From NCBI GenBank assembly GCA_902796895.1, contig CADBQV010000026.1, positions 1 to 8,451 of the forward strand: a stretch of 8,451 nt of DNA, in the 5' to 3' direction. Positions 1 to 8,000 of the stretch are shown here, piece after piece. Every line of letters begins with the position of its first letter. Positions within the stretch are counted from its first letter, which is position 1. The position numbers were made by a program, and so were the translations under genes. This stretch comes from an uncultured Erysipelotrichaceae bacterium. Lineage in GTDB: Bacteria > Bacillota_I > Bacilli_A > Acholeplasmatales > Anaeroplasmataceae. Under the pieces are notes generated by a model. The model was not told where the DNA came from, did no database searches, and saw only the letters and a list, made by a program, of their open reading frames with translations.

Positions 1-377
1 CTAAGCTTGGTCATACTAAAGATATTGCTAATGCTATAGCTAATACACTTAATGTTAATGCAATATCTATATTAGATGAACCAATTATAAAAGAATACAC
101 AGATATATTATTTTTAGGTGGTGCTCCATATGCTAATATAATGGATCCTAAATTAAAAGAATATGCTAATAATCTAGATAAAAATATGGTTAAAAGAGTT
201 GTTTTATTTACAACAAGCAATTGGTCAAGAAGAACAGTTAAAGCATTAAAAAAGATATTAGAAAATAAAAAAATATTAGTAGATAATAAATATTTTTATT
301 CTCATATGCTAAGAATAAAAAAAGGAACTTTAAGAGCAAAAAATTTCGCAAAAAAATATTTGGAGGATGTAAAATGA
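1..377 (+). CDS. Flavodoxin-like domain protein, 5' end missing
   Basis: This is the C-terminal part of a gene whose start lies left of the window; about 124 codons are visible, reading in the frame that ends at TGA 375-377. The first visible residues, KLGHTKDIANAIA, match the end of the FMN-phosphate-binding loop and following helix of flavodoxins. The later DILFLGGAPYA (about residues 34-44 of the visible part) matches the strand and loop that contact the flavin in this fold, and RVVLFTTSNW is the next core strand. The likely role is a cytoplasmic FMN-binding electron carrier or a flavodoxin-domain reductase; the partner is not shown. An internal ATG at 141 is not the true start, because the flavodoxin motif continues upstream of it in the same frame. 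The stop overlaps the next start (ATGA, 374-377), so the two genes are probably translationally coupled. The fold is fairly sure; the exact function is open. Confidence 0.75.
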   Translation, partial: KLGHTKDIANAIANTLNVNAISILDEPIIKEYTDILFLGGAPYANIMDPKLKEYANNLDKNMVKRVVLFTTSNWSRRTVKALKKILENKKILVDNKYFYSHMLRIKKGTLRAKNFAKKYLEDVK

Positions 378-853
378 GTGTTTATGATTTTAATGTAATG
401 TGTCAAAATGGAGAAGAAATTAGCTTATCAAATTATAAAGGAAAAGTCCTTTTAATTGTTAATACAGCAACAAAATGTGGTTTTACTCCACAATATGACG
501 CACTTGAAAAAATGTATGAAGAATTAAAGGATGAAGGATTTGAAATTCTAGATTTCCCATGTAATCAATTTTTACATCAAGCACCTGGTAGTGATGAAGA
601 AATCAATAAAGTATGTCAACTTAAATTCAATACTAAATTTCAAAGATTTAAAAAGGTTGATGTAAAAGGTGATAACGCAATACCTTTATACAAATGGTTA
701 ATTTGTCAAAATGAAAAAGGTAAAGCAAAATCTATTAAATGGAATTTCACTAAATTTTTAATTAACAGAAATGGTGAAGTAGTAGAAAGATATGCACCTA
801 TGACTAAGCCTGAAAAGTTCATTGATAGAGTTAAAGAAGAATTAAAAAAATAA
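374..853 (+). CDS. gpx: Glutathione peroxidase family protein (thioredoxin-type thiol peroxidase)
   Basis: This complete 159-aa protein has the usual length for a bacterial GPx. The four catalytic positions are visible: the peroxidatic Cys35 in NTATKCGFTPQY, Gln69 in FPCNQFLHQAPGS, and Trp123-Asn124 in KWNFTKFLI. The active residue is Cys, not selenocysteine. Cys81, in the EINKVCQLKF segment, sits where thioredoxin-dependent GPx enzymes carry their resolving cysteine. The enzyme is therefore expected to reduce hydrogen peroxide or organic hydroperoxides with electrons from thioredoxin, not glutathione, in the cytoplasm. No signal peptide is seen. The usual FGGQ is FLHQ here, keeping the Gln. 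A GGAGG at 362-366, inside the end of the flavodoxin gene, is 7 nt from the ATG and supports this start; the ATGA overlap suggests coupled translation. A hairpin terminator follows. The family call is very sure; the electron donor is inferred. Confidence 0.95.
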   Translation: MSVYDFNVMCQNGEEISLSNYKGKVLLIVNTATKCGFTPQYDALEKMYEELKDEGFEILDFPCNQFLHQAPGSDEEINKVCQLKFNTKFQRFKKVDVKGDNAIPLYKWLICQNEKGKAKSIKWNFTKFLINRNGEVVERYAPMTKPEKFIDRVKEELKK

Positions 854-870
854 TATAATTAATAATTATA

Positions 871-918
871 AAGCCATTAAAATGATGTTATTTTTCATCA
901 AATTAATGGTTTTTATTT
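871..918 (+). terminator. Intrinsic terminator after the flavodoxin-gpx operon
   Basis: The arms CCATTAA-AA-TGATG (874-887) and CATCA-AA-TTAATGG (896-909) form a stem with one 2-by-2 A/A internal loop and an 8-nt loop. A T-rich tract (910-918) follows directly. It begins 18 nt after the gpx stop, as expected for the end of that transcript. Confidence 0.8.
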
Positions 919-1015
919 TTATAAAATAAATAAGAAAAACGTTATTTTAAATTAAAAAGAATCTCAAAAAAATGAAAAAATATAATACACAAACAAATAA
1001 ATATGTAACGAAATT
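919..1015. other. Short non-coding segment between two terminators
   Basis: This is about 97 bp of very A-rich sequence with no convincing gene. A TATAAT at 981-986 looks like a -10 box, but no matching -35 lies 16-18 bp upstream. A 24-codon frame from ATG 972 has no ribosome binding site and ends inside the following hairpin. I call nothing firm here. Confidence 0.4.
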
Positions 1016-1067
1016 AACACACTATTTTTTTATGAAAAAAGTATGAAAATAGTGTGTTTTTTATTGT
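1016..1067 (+). terminator. Second strong intrinsic terminator hairpin
   Basis: AACACACTATTTT (1016-1028) pairs perfectly with AAAATAGTGTGTT (1046-1058) in a 13-bp stem. A T-rich run follows on the + strand (to about 1067, with more T to 1072). The loop itself contains a T6/A6 self-complementary stretch. It lies 98 nt past the first terminator, with no clear gene between, so it is either a back-up stop or the end of a small RNA. It insulates the surface-protein operon from upstream transcription. Confidence 0.75.
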
Positions 1068-1098
1068 TTTTTAGGCCTTATTATTAATAAATTAATAA

Positions 1099-1164
1099 TT
1101 ATAGTTTTTAAAAAAGCTTAAATAGTATCTTTCAATTTAAAATTATTTCTTCACAAAACTATAA
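1099..1164. repeat. Distant inverted repeat of the same half-site
   Basis: TTATAGTTTT at 1099-1108 and its exact complement AAAACTATAA at 1155-1164 are 46 bp apart. Both contain the TTATAGTT half-site of the palindrome at 1191-1210. They may be accessory operator half-sites, giving cooperative or looped binding upstream of the promoter. Confidence 0.45.
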
Positions 1165-1181
1165 TATTATTTCACATCAAG

Positions 1182-1210
1182 TTGATTCTAATTATAGTTG
1201 TAACTATAAT
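1182..1210 (+). promoter_or_regulatory. Sigma-A-type promoter of the surface-protein operon
   Basis: TTGATT (1182-1187) and a perfect TATAAT (1205-1210) are separated by exactly 17 bp. This predicts a transcription start near 1217 and a leader of roughly 95 nt before the ATG at 1311. It is the best-spaced -35/-10 pair in the intergenic region. The -10 box lies inside a palindrome, so binding of a protein there would block this promoter. Confidence 0.65.
1191..1210. promoter_or_regulatory. 20-bp palindrome overlapping the promoter: probable operator
   Basis: ATTATAGTT and AACTATAAT are perfect 9-bp inverted arms around a central GT. The palindrome covers half of the spacer and the whole -10 box. 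Two-fold symmetric sites of this size in this position are typical of dimeric repressors. No regulator gene is in the window, so the binding protein is unknown. Because the arms contain the -10 sequence, part of the symmetry could be chance in A/T-rich DNA, but 18 matched positions out of 20 is hard to dismiss. Confidence 0.55.
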
Positions 1211-1224
1211 CAAAGTGATAAAAC

Positions 1225-1253
1225 ATTGTAACATTTTAATATTTATTGTAACA
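1225..1253. repeat. Direct repeat ATTGTAACA, 20-bp period
   Basis: ATTGTAACA occurs at 1225-1233 and 1245-1253. The starts are 20 bp apart, about two helical turns, so both copies face the same side. A shorter TTGTAAC also occurs at 1198-1204, in the middle of the palindrome. The two full copies lie just downstream of the predicted transcription start. They may be a tandem binding site for a regulator, but no protein can be assigned. Confidence 0.45.
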
Positions 1254-1310
1254 AATTATCAAATTATTATTTTTTCGTCATAAAAAATTTTAAAAAAAGG
1301 AGGGATTTGA

Positions 1311-2600
1311 ATGAAAAGAAATTTGATATTAAATTCAATAGTCTTATTCGTCACATCTTTCCTTTTAGTACTTGTTGTGCTTGCATGGTATGTATCTAAT
1401 TCAACTGTTAGAGCAACAGGAATTATAGTTAAGACATCTGGTGATGATTACACACTTAAGCTTCAACGTGGTACATACACTTATGATTTAGATAATGATA
1501 GAAGCTCATATAATTCAGGTTGGTATTGGGAATGGGAAGATACAGATGCAATGACTTTTTCAGACATTCAACCTGGCGACGCATTCTATTTTAGAATTGT
1601 TATGGAATCAACTGCAAGCCATGAGTTCTCAGTTGATTTTGGAGCTATCGTATCATCATTAATTGAAGATACACTTTATGGGTATAATTCAAGCTTACTT
1701 GTTGAATATACAAAAAGTAGTGATACAAAAAAACAAGAAGGCAAAGAATATTATTTCCCTACATTTACATTAGATAGTGTAATTCAAGGATATCCTGTAA
1801 AGCCATTTACTTATTATGAGAAAAAATTAGATGACAATGATAAAGAATATTATGAATTAACAGAAGATGAAACATTTGCTACTGGTAAAAGCTATTATAA
1901 AGCAAGATTTACATTAGAAGAATTCCCTGATTTTAAAAAGAATGCTTACTATGAAAAAGGTGAAGCATCAACTGATGTAAACGCAATTGGTTATAAAATA
2001 GTAGGAACTCAATATAGCTTCTTATATCCATTATTTAGTGATAATACAGTAAAAATAACAGATGATAAAACTTTATATTCATATGATAGTGAAGCAAAAA
2101 CTGTATCACTTGTTGATTACAAAATAGAAGATGTATTCAAGGTATACGATATAGGAATTAAAGAAGTAGGTAAGAGTGATTTATATCATGATAATTTTTA
2201 TAAGAATGACCTATTATATGAATACAATTATACAAAATTAACAAATGAATCAACATTAAGCAATGATAAAATTTATTATGTTAAAAATTTAGATAGCGAA
2301 TATGTTAAAGTAGTTAACCCAGTTGAAGCTAATAAATTAACATATTATGAGCGTGGATCAAAAATATTAGATTCTCATAATGAGCCAATTACAAGATATA
2401 ACAATGATTTCTTAAAAGAAGCTTCATATACATTTGATACAGAAAACAATGTAGAAGGAATAACTTATTATTATTTCGCATTAGAATTTAATGATGAAGC
2501 ATCAATAGAAAATATTTATGGTACATTATCAAGTAACTGTTATTTATATCAAAAATTAAGAATTGGTGAATTAAAGGTTAACAAAATAGGCGAAGAATAA
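1311..2600 (+). CDS. Exported TasA/camelysin-like surface protein with Tyr-Tyr modules (first of three)
   Basis: This 429-aa protein starts with a Lys/Arg-led hydrophobic segment (about residues 5-24) ending in LAWYVSN. It continues with ATGIIVKTSG, a layout like the TasA/camelysin group and other single-signal AWF/AYF surface proteins. Residues 84-105 (SDIQPGDAFYFRIV...) carry a PGD turn at 88-90, followed by alternating beta-strand sequence, as in that fold. The middle is occupied by repeated units with Tyr pairs at 147, 168, 180, 195, 213, 322 and 345, and a triple Tyr at 386-388; several read YYEKG or YYERG. There is one Cys and no LPxTG, so the N-terminal segment is either a cleaved signal or the only anchor. 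The protein is rich in Tyr and acidic residues. AAAGGAGG (1296-1303) supports the start. It is probably a structural matrix or fibre subunit; the family link is by pattern only and not proven. Confidence 0.6.
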   Translation: MKRNLILNSIVLFVTSFLLVLVVLAWYVSNSTVRATGIIVKTSGDDYTLKLQRGTYTYDLDNDRSSYNSGWYWEWEDTDAMTFSDIQPGDAFYFRIVMESTASHEFSVDFGAIVSSLIEDTLYGYNSSLLVEYTKSSDTKKQEGKEYYFPTFTLDSVIQGYPVKPFTYYEKKLDDNDKEYYELTEDETFATGKSYYKARFTLEEFPDFKKNAYYEKGEASTDVNAIGYKIVGTQYSFLYPLFSDNTVKITDDKTLYSYDSEAKTVSLVDYKIEDVFKVYDIGIKEVGKSDLYHDNFYKNDLLYEYNYTKLTNESTLSNDKIYYVKNLDSEYVKVVNPVEANKLTYYERGSKILDSHNEPITRYNNDFLKEASYTFDTENNVEGITYYYFALEFNDEASIENIYGTLSSNCYLYQKLRIGELKVNKIGEE

Positions 2601-2616
2601 AAGGAGGTGTACAAGC

Positions 2617-3966
2617 ATGAATAATAGATTAAAAAAATTATTATATATTATATTACCATCTATGGCGTTAGTTGCCACAGTTTTAATAACTATAGCTATT
2701 ACTCATGGTTGGTACACTAATATGAATAAGATGGCTGAAATTGATGCGAACACCAAAAATTCAGGTTTTAAATATGAAATAAATGGTGAAACATTAGAAA
2801 AAGATGAATATTCAATTTCAAATTTAGTATTCTTTGATATTAATTCTATTTATGAAGGAAAATATTTCAATAAGATGGTATATGAAATAGAATTAGATAT
2901 TGAAAATATTACAGATGATGATCTAACTTATTCAGTTACATTTGAAGGTTTTAGACAATCATATAATGATGGTTCAAGTGTTAAATCAATTTCATATGTA
3001 GGTTGTATTATGTCACCATATAAGCTTGGATATGAATACCAAGAAAAAGGAAAGCAAGGAACGACATATTATACATACAATGATGATACACATGAATACA
3101 CAGAATATGCTAATTCAAATACAATTGCAGATGAAGTAGACATATCAGGATTAGATTTATATTCATACAATGAAGATTATATTGATGATATATATGTTAT
3201 AACTTCAGATAAGACAGTTATGGCTAATAAAAAATATTATCAAAAAATATCAAATGATTATCGTGAATATATAACTGCAGGAAATAAAATATTAGATGAA
3301 AATAAATATTATGAATTTGTATACGAAATAGCTAATGAGTATGATCCATCAGGAGAATATTATGAAATTCATTCATCTTCTAATGGATCTGCCTTCTATA
3401 CACTTATTAATAATGAATATGTTACAAGTTCAAATTATAGAAATTATTATTTTAAAACAAATAATTGTCAAAAAACTACTGATAAATATTTCCAAAATGA
3501 AACATATTTTTTAAAGAATAATGATACAAATAATAATGAAACATATATTGAACTTACAACATTAACACCTGGTGATTCAACAGAAAATAAGAATTATTAT
3601 GAATGTGGTAAGAAGATTAATTCATTAATTGAAAATGATAATTCACTTGGTATTACATATACTCCATCATATTCAACAATTACAAATGGTGATGTTACAA
3701 ATGAATCAACTTTACCATTTAAAGTAGAATATACAAAAGGTAAACTTGGTCCTAAATCTGGAGTAAAGAAAAATCAAAAATTATATTTATATGTATTTGG
3801 AGTACAAGAAGTAAATCAAGCATTAAATCCAGAATTTATTGAATTTGTTCATGATTTTAGAATTACGATAAGCGCAACAACAGAATCATCTTGGACTGTA
3901 GTTGATGAAATTGAAGATAACAACGACAATAATAATGGACAAAATAATGGTGATAACAATGGTTAA
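2617..3966 (+). CDS. Exported TasA-like surface protein with Tyr-Tyr modules and Asn-rich tail (second)
   Basis: This 449-aa protein has a basic N-terminus and one hydrophobic segment (about residues 8-29) ending in THGWYTN, parallel to the LAWYVSN of the preceding protein. Residues 89-108 (YEIELDIENITDDDLTYSV) look like the beta-strand, Asn turn, strand pattern of TasA-like sandwiches. The central region carries Tyr-Tyr modules at residues 151, 207, 231, 248, 277 and 327. The last, YYECGKKI, aligns with YYERGSKI in the first protein, so the two share ancestry. The C-terminus (about 431-449) is a short tail of Asn, Asp and Gly, probably flexible. No cell-wall anchor is visible. AAGGAGGT at 2601-2608, 8 nt from the ATG, fixes the start. 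The gap from the previous gene is 16 nt, so the two are co-transcribed. It is likely a second structural subunit; function is inferred. Confidence 0.55.
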   Translation: MNNRLKKLLYIILPSMALVATVLITIAITHGWYTNMNKMAEIDANTKNSGFKYEINGETLEKDEYSISNLVFFDINSIYEGKYFNKMVYEIELDIENITDDDLTYSVTFEGFRQSYNDGSSVKSISYVGCIMSPYKLGYEYQEKGKQGTTYYTYNDDTHEYTEYANSNTIADEVDISGLDLYSYNEDYIDDIYVITSDKTVMANKKYYQKISNDYREYITAGNKILDENKYYEFVYEIANEYDPSGEYYEIHSSSNGSAFYTLINNEYVTSSNYRNYYFKTNNCQKTTDKYFQNETYFLKNNDTNNNETYIELTTLTPGDSTENKNYYECGKKINSLIENDNSLGITYTPSYSTITNGDVTNESTLPFKVEYTKGKLGPKSGVKKNQKLYLYVFGVQEVNQALNPEFIEFVHDFRITISATTESSWTVVDEIEDNNDNNNGQNNGDNNG

Positions 3967-4003
3967 TTAAATCATCTGCTATCTGACTATAGGAGGTCTT
4001 AAT

Positions 4004-5062
4004 ATGGTAAAGACAAAAAGAAAGTTAATAATAATTATTGCATCAATTTCTTTTGTATTAACTATTGGTGTAGTATTTGCAGCCTTCCTATTTTCTAGAA
4101 TGGTTGATGGTGATGCAAGAACTGGTAATATTTATGAAATTAATAAAGAAATAAGAAGTTATTCAAAATATACTTCAGTTGAAGCAGCAAAGGCTGCAAT
4201 AGGTAATCCTATTAATTTTGATGTATTATCAGAAAGAAAGAGTGAAGCAACAGTAGTAACTAATAAAATAAATAATGAAGATATTAATGCTGAAACTATT
4301 ACATGCCTTGCATCAAAAAGAACAACAAACTTCTATGATGAGGCAGATTTAGCACTACCTTATCTAAATCAAATTGGCTTATATGTAAGCTTTACAACAA
4401 CAATTGATTCATACGCTAGAATTAGCTTTGAGGATGTATGGATTTCTAAAAAGAGATATCAAGGTTCTGATCCTAAAGAAACAATAATTGTTAAAGACCA
4501 ATTAAATGGTGTATACGAGCAAGTAGACAATTCTAAGATTACACCAAATAATGTTGGTGCTTATTTCTTACTTACTGAATCAGAAGCTCAAACTTATAAT
4601 GAAAATACTTATTATTACACAAAAGAAATAATAAATGAAAAATGGTATTACAGATATGCCATGATAAATAATCAAACTGAATTATCAGGTGACACCACAT
4701 ATTATACTTTAACAGAAACAAAACAAAATAAATATGATTCAGTTGCTGATGCAGATAAGAGATTTTATAAATTCAGTGCTGAATCACCATTTGAAAAAAT
4801 AAATCAAGATGAAAATTCAAAATGGTATTATGATGCAAGAACAAATGTTGCATATTATAAAGAAATGATTGATATTGATGAAAGTCAAAAGGGTAAGAAA
4901 ACAATCAATTTCGGTATAGATATTGCAAATGATTATTTCTATCAAACAAAAGAAGCATCATATGATGAAATCGTAAAGGTTCAATTATCATATCATGTAG
5001 AGGTTGTACAAGCAAATAGATGTATGGCTATATGGCATATACAACCTGAAGAATTATTCTAG
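4004..5062 (+). CDS. Exported TasA-like surface protein with Tyr-Tyr modules (third)
   Basis: This 352-aa protein begins MVKTKRK, then a hydrophobic segment (about 8-29) ending FAAFLFS, followed by ARTGNIYEI. The order A-F, about ten residues, A-x-x-G-x-hydrophobic recalls the mature N-terminus of TasA. Residues 124-145 (IGLYVSFTTTIDSYARISF...) and the last 30 residues are strongly beta-like. Between them lie Tyr-Tyr units at 203-205, 215, 233, 275 and 284; two of these are preceded by Trp (KWYY). It is the shortest of the three and has the fewest modules. AGGAGGT at 3991-3997, 6 nt before the ATG, supports the start. The 37-nt gap from the previous gene contains no terminator, so it belongs to the same operon. 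No LPxTG is seen. A structural or matrix role is inferred from the neighbours and the N-terminal pattern. Confidence 0.55.
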   Translation: MVKTKRKLIIIIASISFVLTIGVVFAAFLFSRMVDGDARTGNIYEINKEIRSYSKYTSVEAAKAAIGNPINFDVLSERKSEATVVTNKINNEDINAETITCLASKRTTNFYDEADLALPYLNQIGLYVSFTTTIDSYARISFEDVWISKKRYQGSDPKETIIVKDQLNGVYEQVDNSKITPNNVGAYFLLTESEAQTYNENTYYYTKEIINEKWYYRYAMINNQTELSGDTTYYTLTETKQNKYDSVADADKRFYKFSAESPFEKINQDENSKWYYDARTNVAYYKEMIDIDESQKGKKTINFGIDIANDYFYQTKEASYDEIVKVQLSYHVEVVQANRCMAIWHIQPEELF

Positions 5063-5080
5063 GATAAGGAGGTATAGCAT

Positions 5081-8000
5081 ATGATAAAGAAAATTTTAAA
5101 AACTAAAAAATTTTATATATTCTCAGCTATACTCCTATCTTTGATAGGTCTAGCTGTTTATTTTATTTCTGGAGCTTTAAAGACTACAGATAATTTAAAC
5201 TATAAAGCTTATGTAGGTCATTATGAAACTGATAAGAATCCTATCACATCATTTACATATAAAGAAGCAAAAAAAGATATAGAATTAAACAAATTTTATA
5301 CAGGAAATGTAAATGATAATACATTTACACCTAAAGATCCTACATCTGTAACTGGTGTAAATGGAATTACATTTGATAGTACTAAAAACATCGGTATTTC
5401 TACAATGGCCGAATTAGTAGCATTTTCATATTTATGTAACCCAGATAAAAATCCTACATATTATAAAAGTTATTTAACATATCATTATGTTTTAACTAAT
5501 AATATAAGTAATGATAGTGCAGCGTTGTATTTTATACCTGTTGGTACTGAACAAGGATATCCATTTAGTGGTACATTTAATGGTAATAATTATGATATTA
5601 CTGGTTTATCATTTATTACTATTACAGATATTAATGGTGATACATTTACAACATCATATCCTAAGACAAAAAATGCAATTAACTATTTTGCAATGTTTTC
5701 AAGAAATAGTGGTACAATTGGTAGTTTTGGTTTAATTAATACTAATATTTCATTTAACTACACATCTACAAGCAACAAATTTGATAAGGTTGCGATGCTT
5801 TGTGGTGAAAACACAGGAAGTATATCAAAAGTATACGTTAGAGATTTAAGAAGTGCATCAAGTAATAAATCAGGTATTATGGCATTTGGTGGCTATATTA
5901 TTTCAGGTTTAGTATTTAATAATTCAGGTACTTTAAAAAATTCATATGTTGCATATAATTCAGTTGTTAATGGTGCAGTATTTGATTATCATGATTTTAA
6001 TGAAATATTATATTCAAATACAAGTACTGCTTTAGATAGTGTTAAAAACTTATATGTATATAACCAAAGTGTAAGATCAATTGAAGGTGAAGCAGATAAT
6101 GCAACAGTATATCCAGTTGGTGGTGAAGGAAAACCTCAAATTGGTATCGAAAAGAAAATAACATACACTAATGGTCAAACAAAAAAGAGAAAGCTATATG
6201 CTACATATTGTTATACATATCAAAAGCAATCTCAAGATGAAAAAGAAGTAGAAACTAAATATTTGAATTACTACATGAATTCAAAGGATAATCAAACATG
6301 GTTTACTGCAACTACTGATGATTTTAATACAATAGATGCAGCATATAACATGTCATCATTAATGCCTACACCTATTTTAAGAGGTATTAAATATAATACA
6401 AATGATGAGGCAGATAAATATTTCATTATTGAATCTGAAAGAGATTATGCATTCATGTATGAAATGTTTAATTCATCAAGTTATTTTGCATCAAGTGATT
6501 TTACATATCAAATTGAAGCAAATATTAATTTAAATGAACTATCTCCTATTCGTTATACATATTCAGGTGGTATTGGTGCGACTATTCGTGGTAAGGTAGG
6601 AGAATATTCAGGTGTAAATACTGAAGTAAAAACACTTCCTACAATTTATTGCCCTGAATTTGTTGAAACTTATACAAAAGTAGAAGGATTTAATGCCTTT
6701 GGTTTATTCCCATATGTTAAAAAAGGAACAATTAAAGATTTAAACGTTGTTGCAGTCGCTAGTCAAGATGGAACAAAAGAAATTAGCTTAACAGTTGATA
6801 ATCAAAATGTTGCCGCATTTGGTGTTATTTGTGGTTACTTAGATTCAGGTAAAATTGATAATGTTAATGTTTATGAAAACATTAATTTGAAAGGTAATAC
6901 TAAAGCGTTTATTGGTGGTGCAGTTGGTGTTTTAACTGGTTTAGCTGAAGCATCTAATATTTCTAATAATGGTGAACTTAATGTTAATATAACTGCAGTT
7001 AAAGAAGATCCAATCGATTATATGAAAGGTATATCTGTTGGTGGTGTTGTAGGTTATATCCATAACAGTATGGCAAACATCAATAATTCTTTAAATAACG
7101 CAAAAATTGATGTTAAAGGTATTAGTTCAGTTGATTATACTGTTGGTGGTATTTTAGGTGCAGGTTATACTAATAAGATTGAAAATGTAGAAAATACAGG
7201 TAATATTACATTTGATAATAAATATAAAACATTATATATCGCAGGTGTAATTGGTAGACATTTAGGTATCAATGAACAATCTGATGGCTTAACTAATTAT
7301 GGTAATATTACAATTACAAATAATAGTAATGATACATATGTATGTGGTGTAGTAAATGCAACACCTATTACAGATGGTGCCGATAATTATTTATTATCTA
7401 ATAATTATAAATATAATGGTGAATATTATTATATTGCAACCATGCTTACTAATGGTGCAACTATTACTGTAAACAATAATAATACATATCAAGCAAAGAC
7501 ACATTTAACTGATGTTATAAATGTAAAAACTAGTGAATGTATTACTAAATTATCTTCAGTTCATAATTTATCTTATAAAGAGAATTATAATGGTGAAAAA
7601 ACTAAAATTGCTGACAATACTATAGTTATGAATGCATATCGTAACTACGCACCAGTAATTAATTATGAATATAATAATTCAAAATATGATTACCTAGATT
7701 TATCAACTGCATATAATTTAAAAAATGTAAATTATACAATGTCAGGTGCTATTAATGATTCAAACTTGAATTTAAATTATACAAATGTTGTTAATGGTTC
7801 AAATGTTAATTTAATTAATGTTAGAAACGAAGGTAATATTACATTTACAATTAATAATGCATTTACTGCAAATTTATTTGCATCAGGTATTATTAAATCT
7901 ATATCAGCTAAAAATATAGCTACATCTGTAGTTAATAGTGGTAATATCACATTAAAACATAGCGCTATGATTACAGGTAATATCAATATAGCTGGTATAT

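Larger units (their letters stand above)
1068..1310. other. Regulatory intergenic region upstream of the surface-protein operon
   Basis: There is no gene in this stretch of roughly 240 bp. It holds four copies of the half-site TTATAGTT: + strand at 1099-1106, - strand at 1157-1164, and a closely abutted inverted pair at 1192-1199 and 1202-1209. It also holds the promoter candidate at 1182-1210, two direct repeats ATTGTAACA, and an A/T-rich leader with the ribosome binding site at 1296-1303. This density of repeats is unlike the plain coding sequence around it and suggests regulated expression of the downstream genes. Confidence 0.6.

Noticed and set aside
11..220. 69-codon frame on the - strand
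   Set aside because: It lies antisense to the flavodoxin-like gene, has no ribosome binding site or recognisable product, and is explained by A/T-rich codon use of the real gene.
375..377. Mycoplasma-type genetic code with TGA as Trp
   Set aside because: The TGA at 375-377 ends the flavodoxin-like gene exactly where the next gene starts, and Trp is written TGG throughout the window.
981..986. TATAAT as the -10 of a promoter
   Set aside because: No acceptable -35 lies 16-18 bp upstream and no extended -10 TG precedes it; kept only as a weak possibility under the two-terminator finding.
972..1046. 24-codon frame MKKYNTQTNKYV...
   Set aside because: There is no ribosome binding site, it ends within the terminator hairpin, and its A-rich codons are what the local composition would give.
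1311..5062. Phage tail or virion origin of the Tyr-Tyr proteins
   Set aside because: Short YY-rich units may also occur in phage structural proteins, but here each protein has an N-terminal membrane or signal segment and no phage genes are nearby, so a cell-surface role fits better.
5511..5735. 74-codon + strand frame rich in Leu, Ile, Val and His
   Set aside because: It is inside the giant gene in another frame; the giant-gene frame has clear GLUG motifs over the same bases and the alternative has low-complexity content and no ribosome binding site.
7199..7951. Repeated 12-mers as a CRISPR array
   Set aside because: The repeats are too short and irregularly spaced (102, 531 and 108 bp), and they are in frame within a coding sequence, encoding a protein turn.
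7777..7986. 69-codon hydrophobic frame on the - strand
   Set aside because: It is antisense to repeated Asn/Ile/Thr codons of the giant gene, which read as Leu/Ile/Val on the other strand; it is a shadow.
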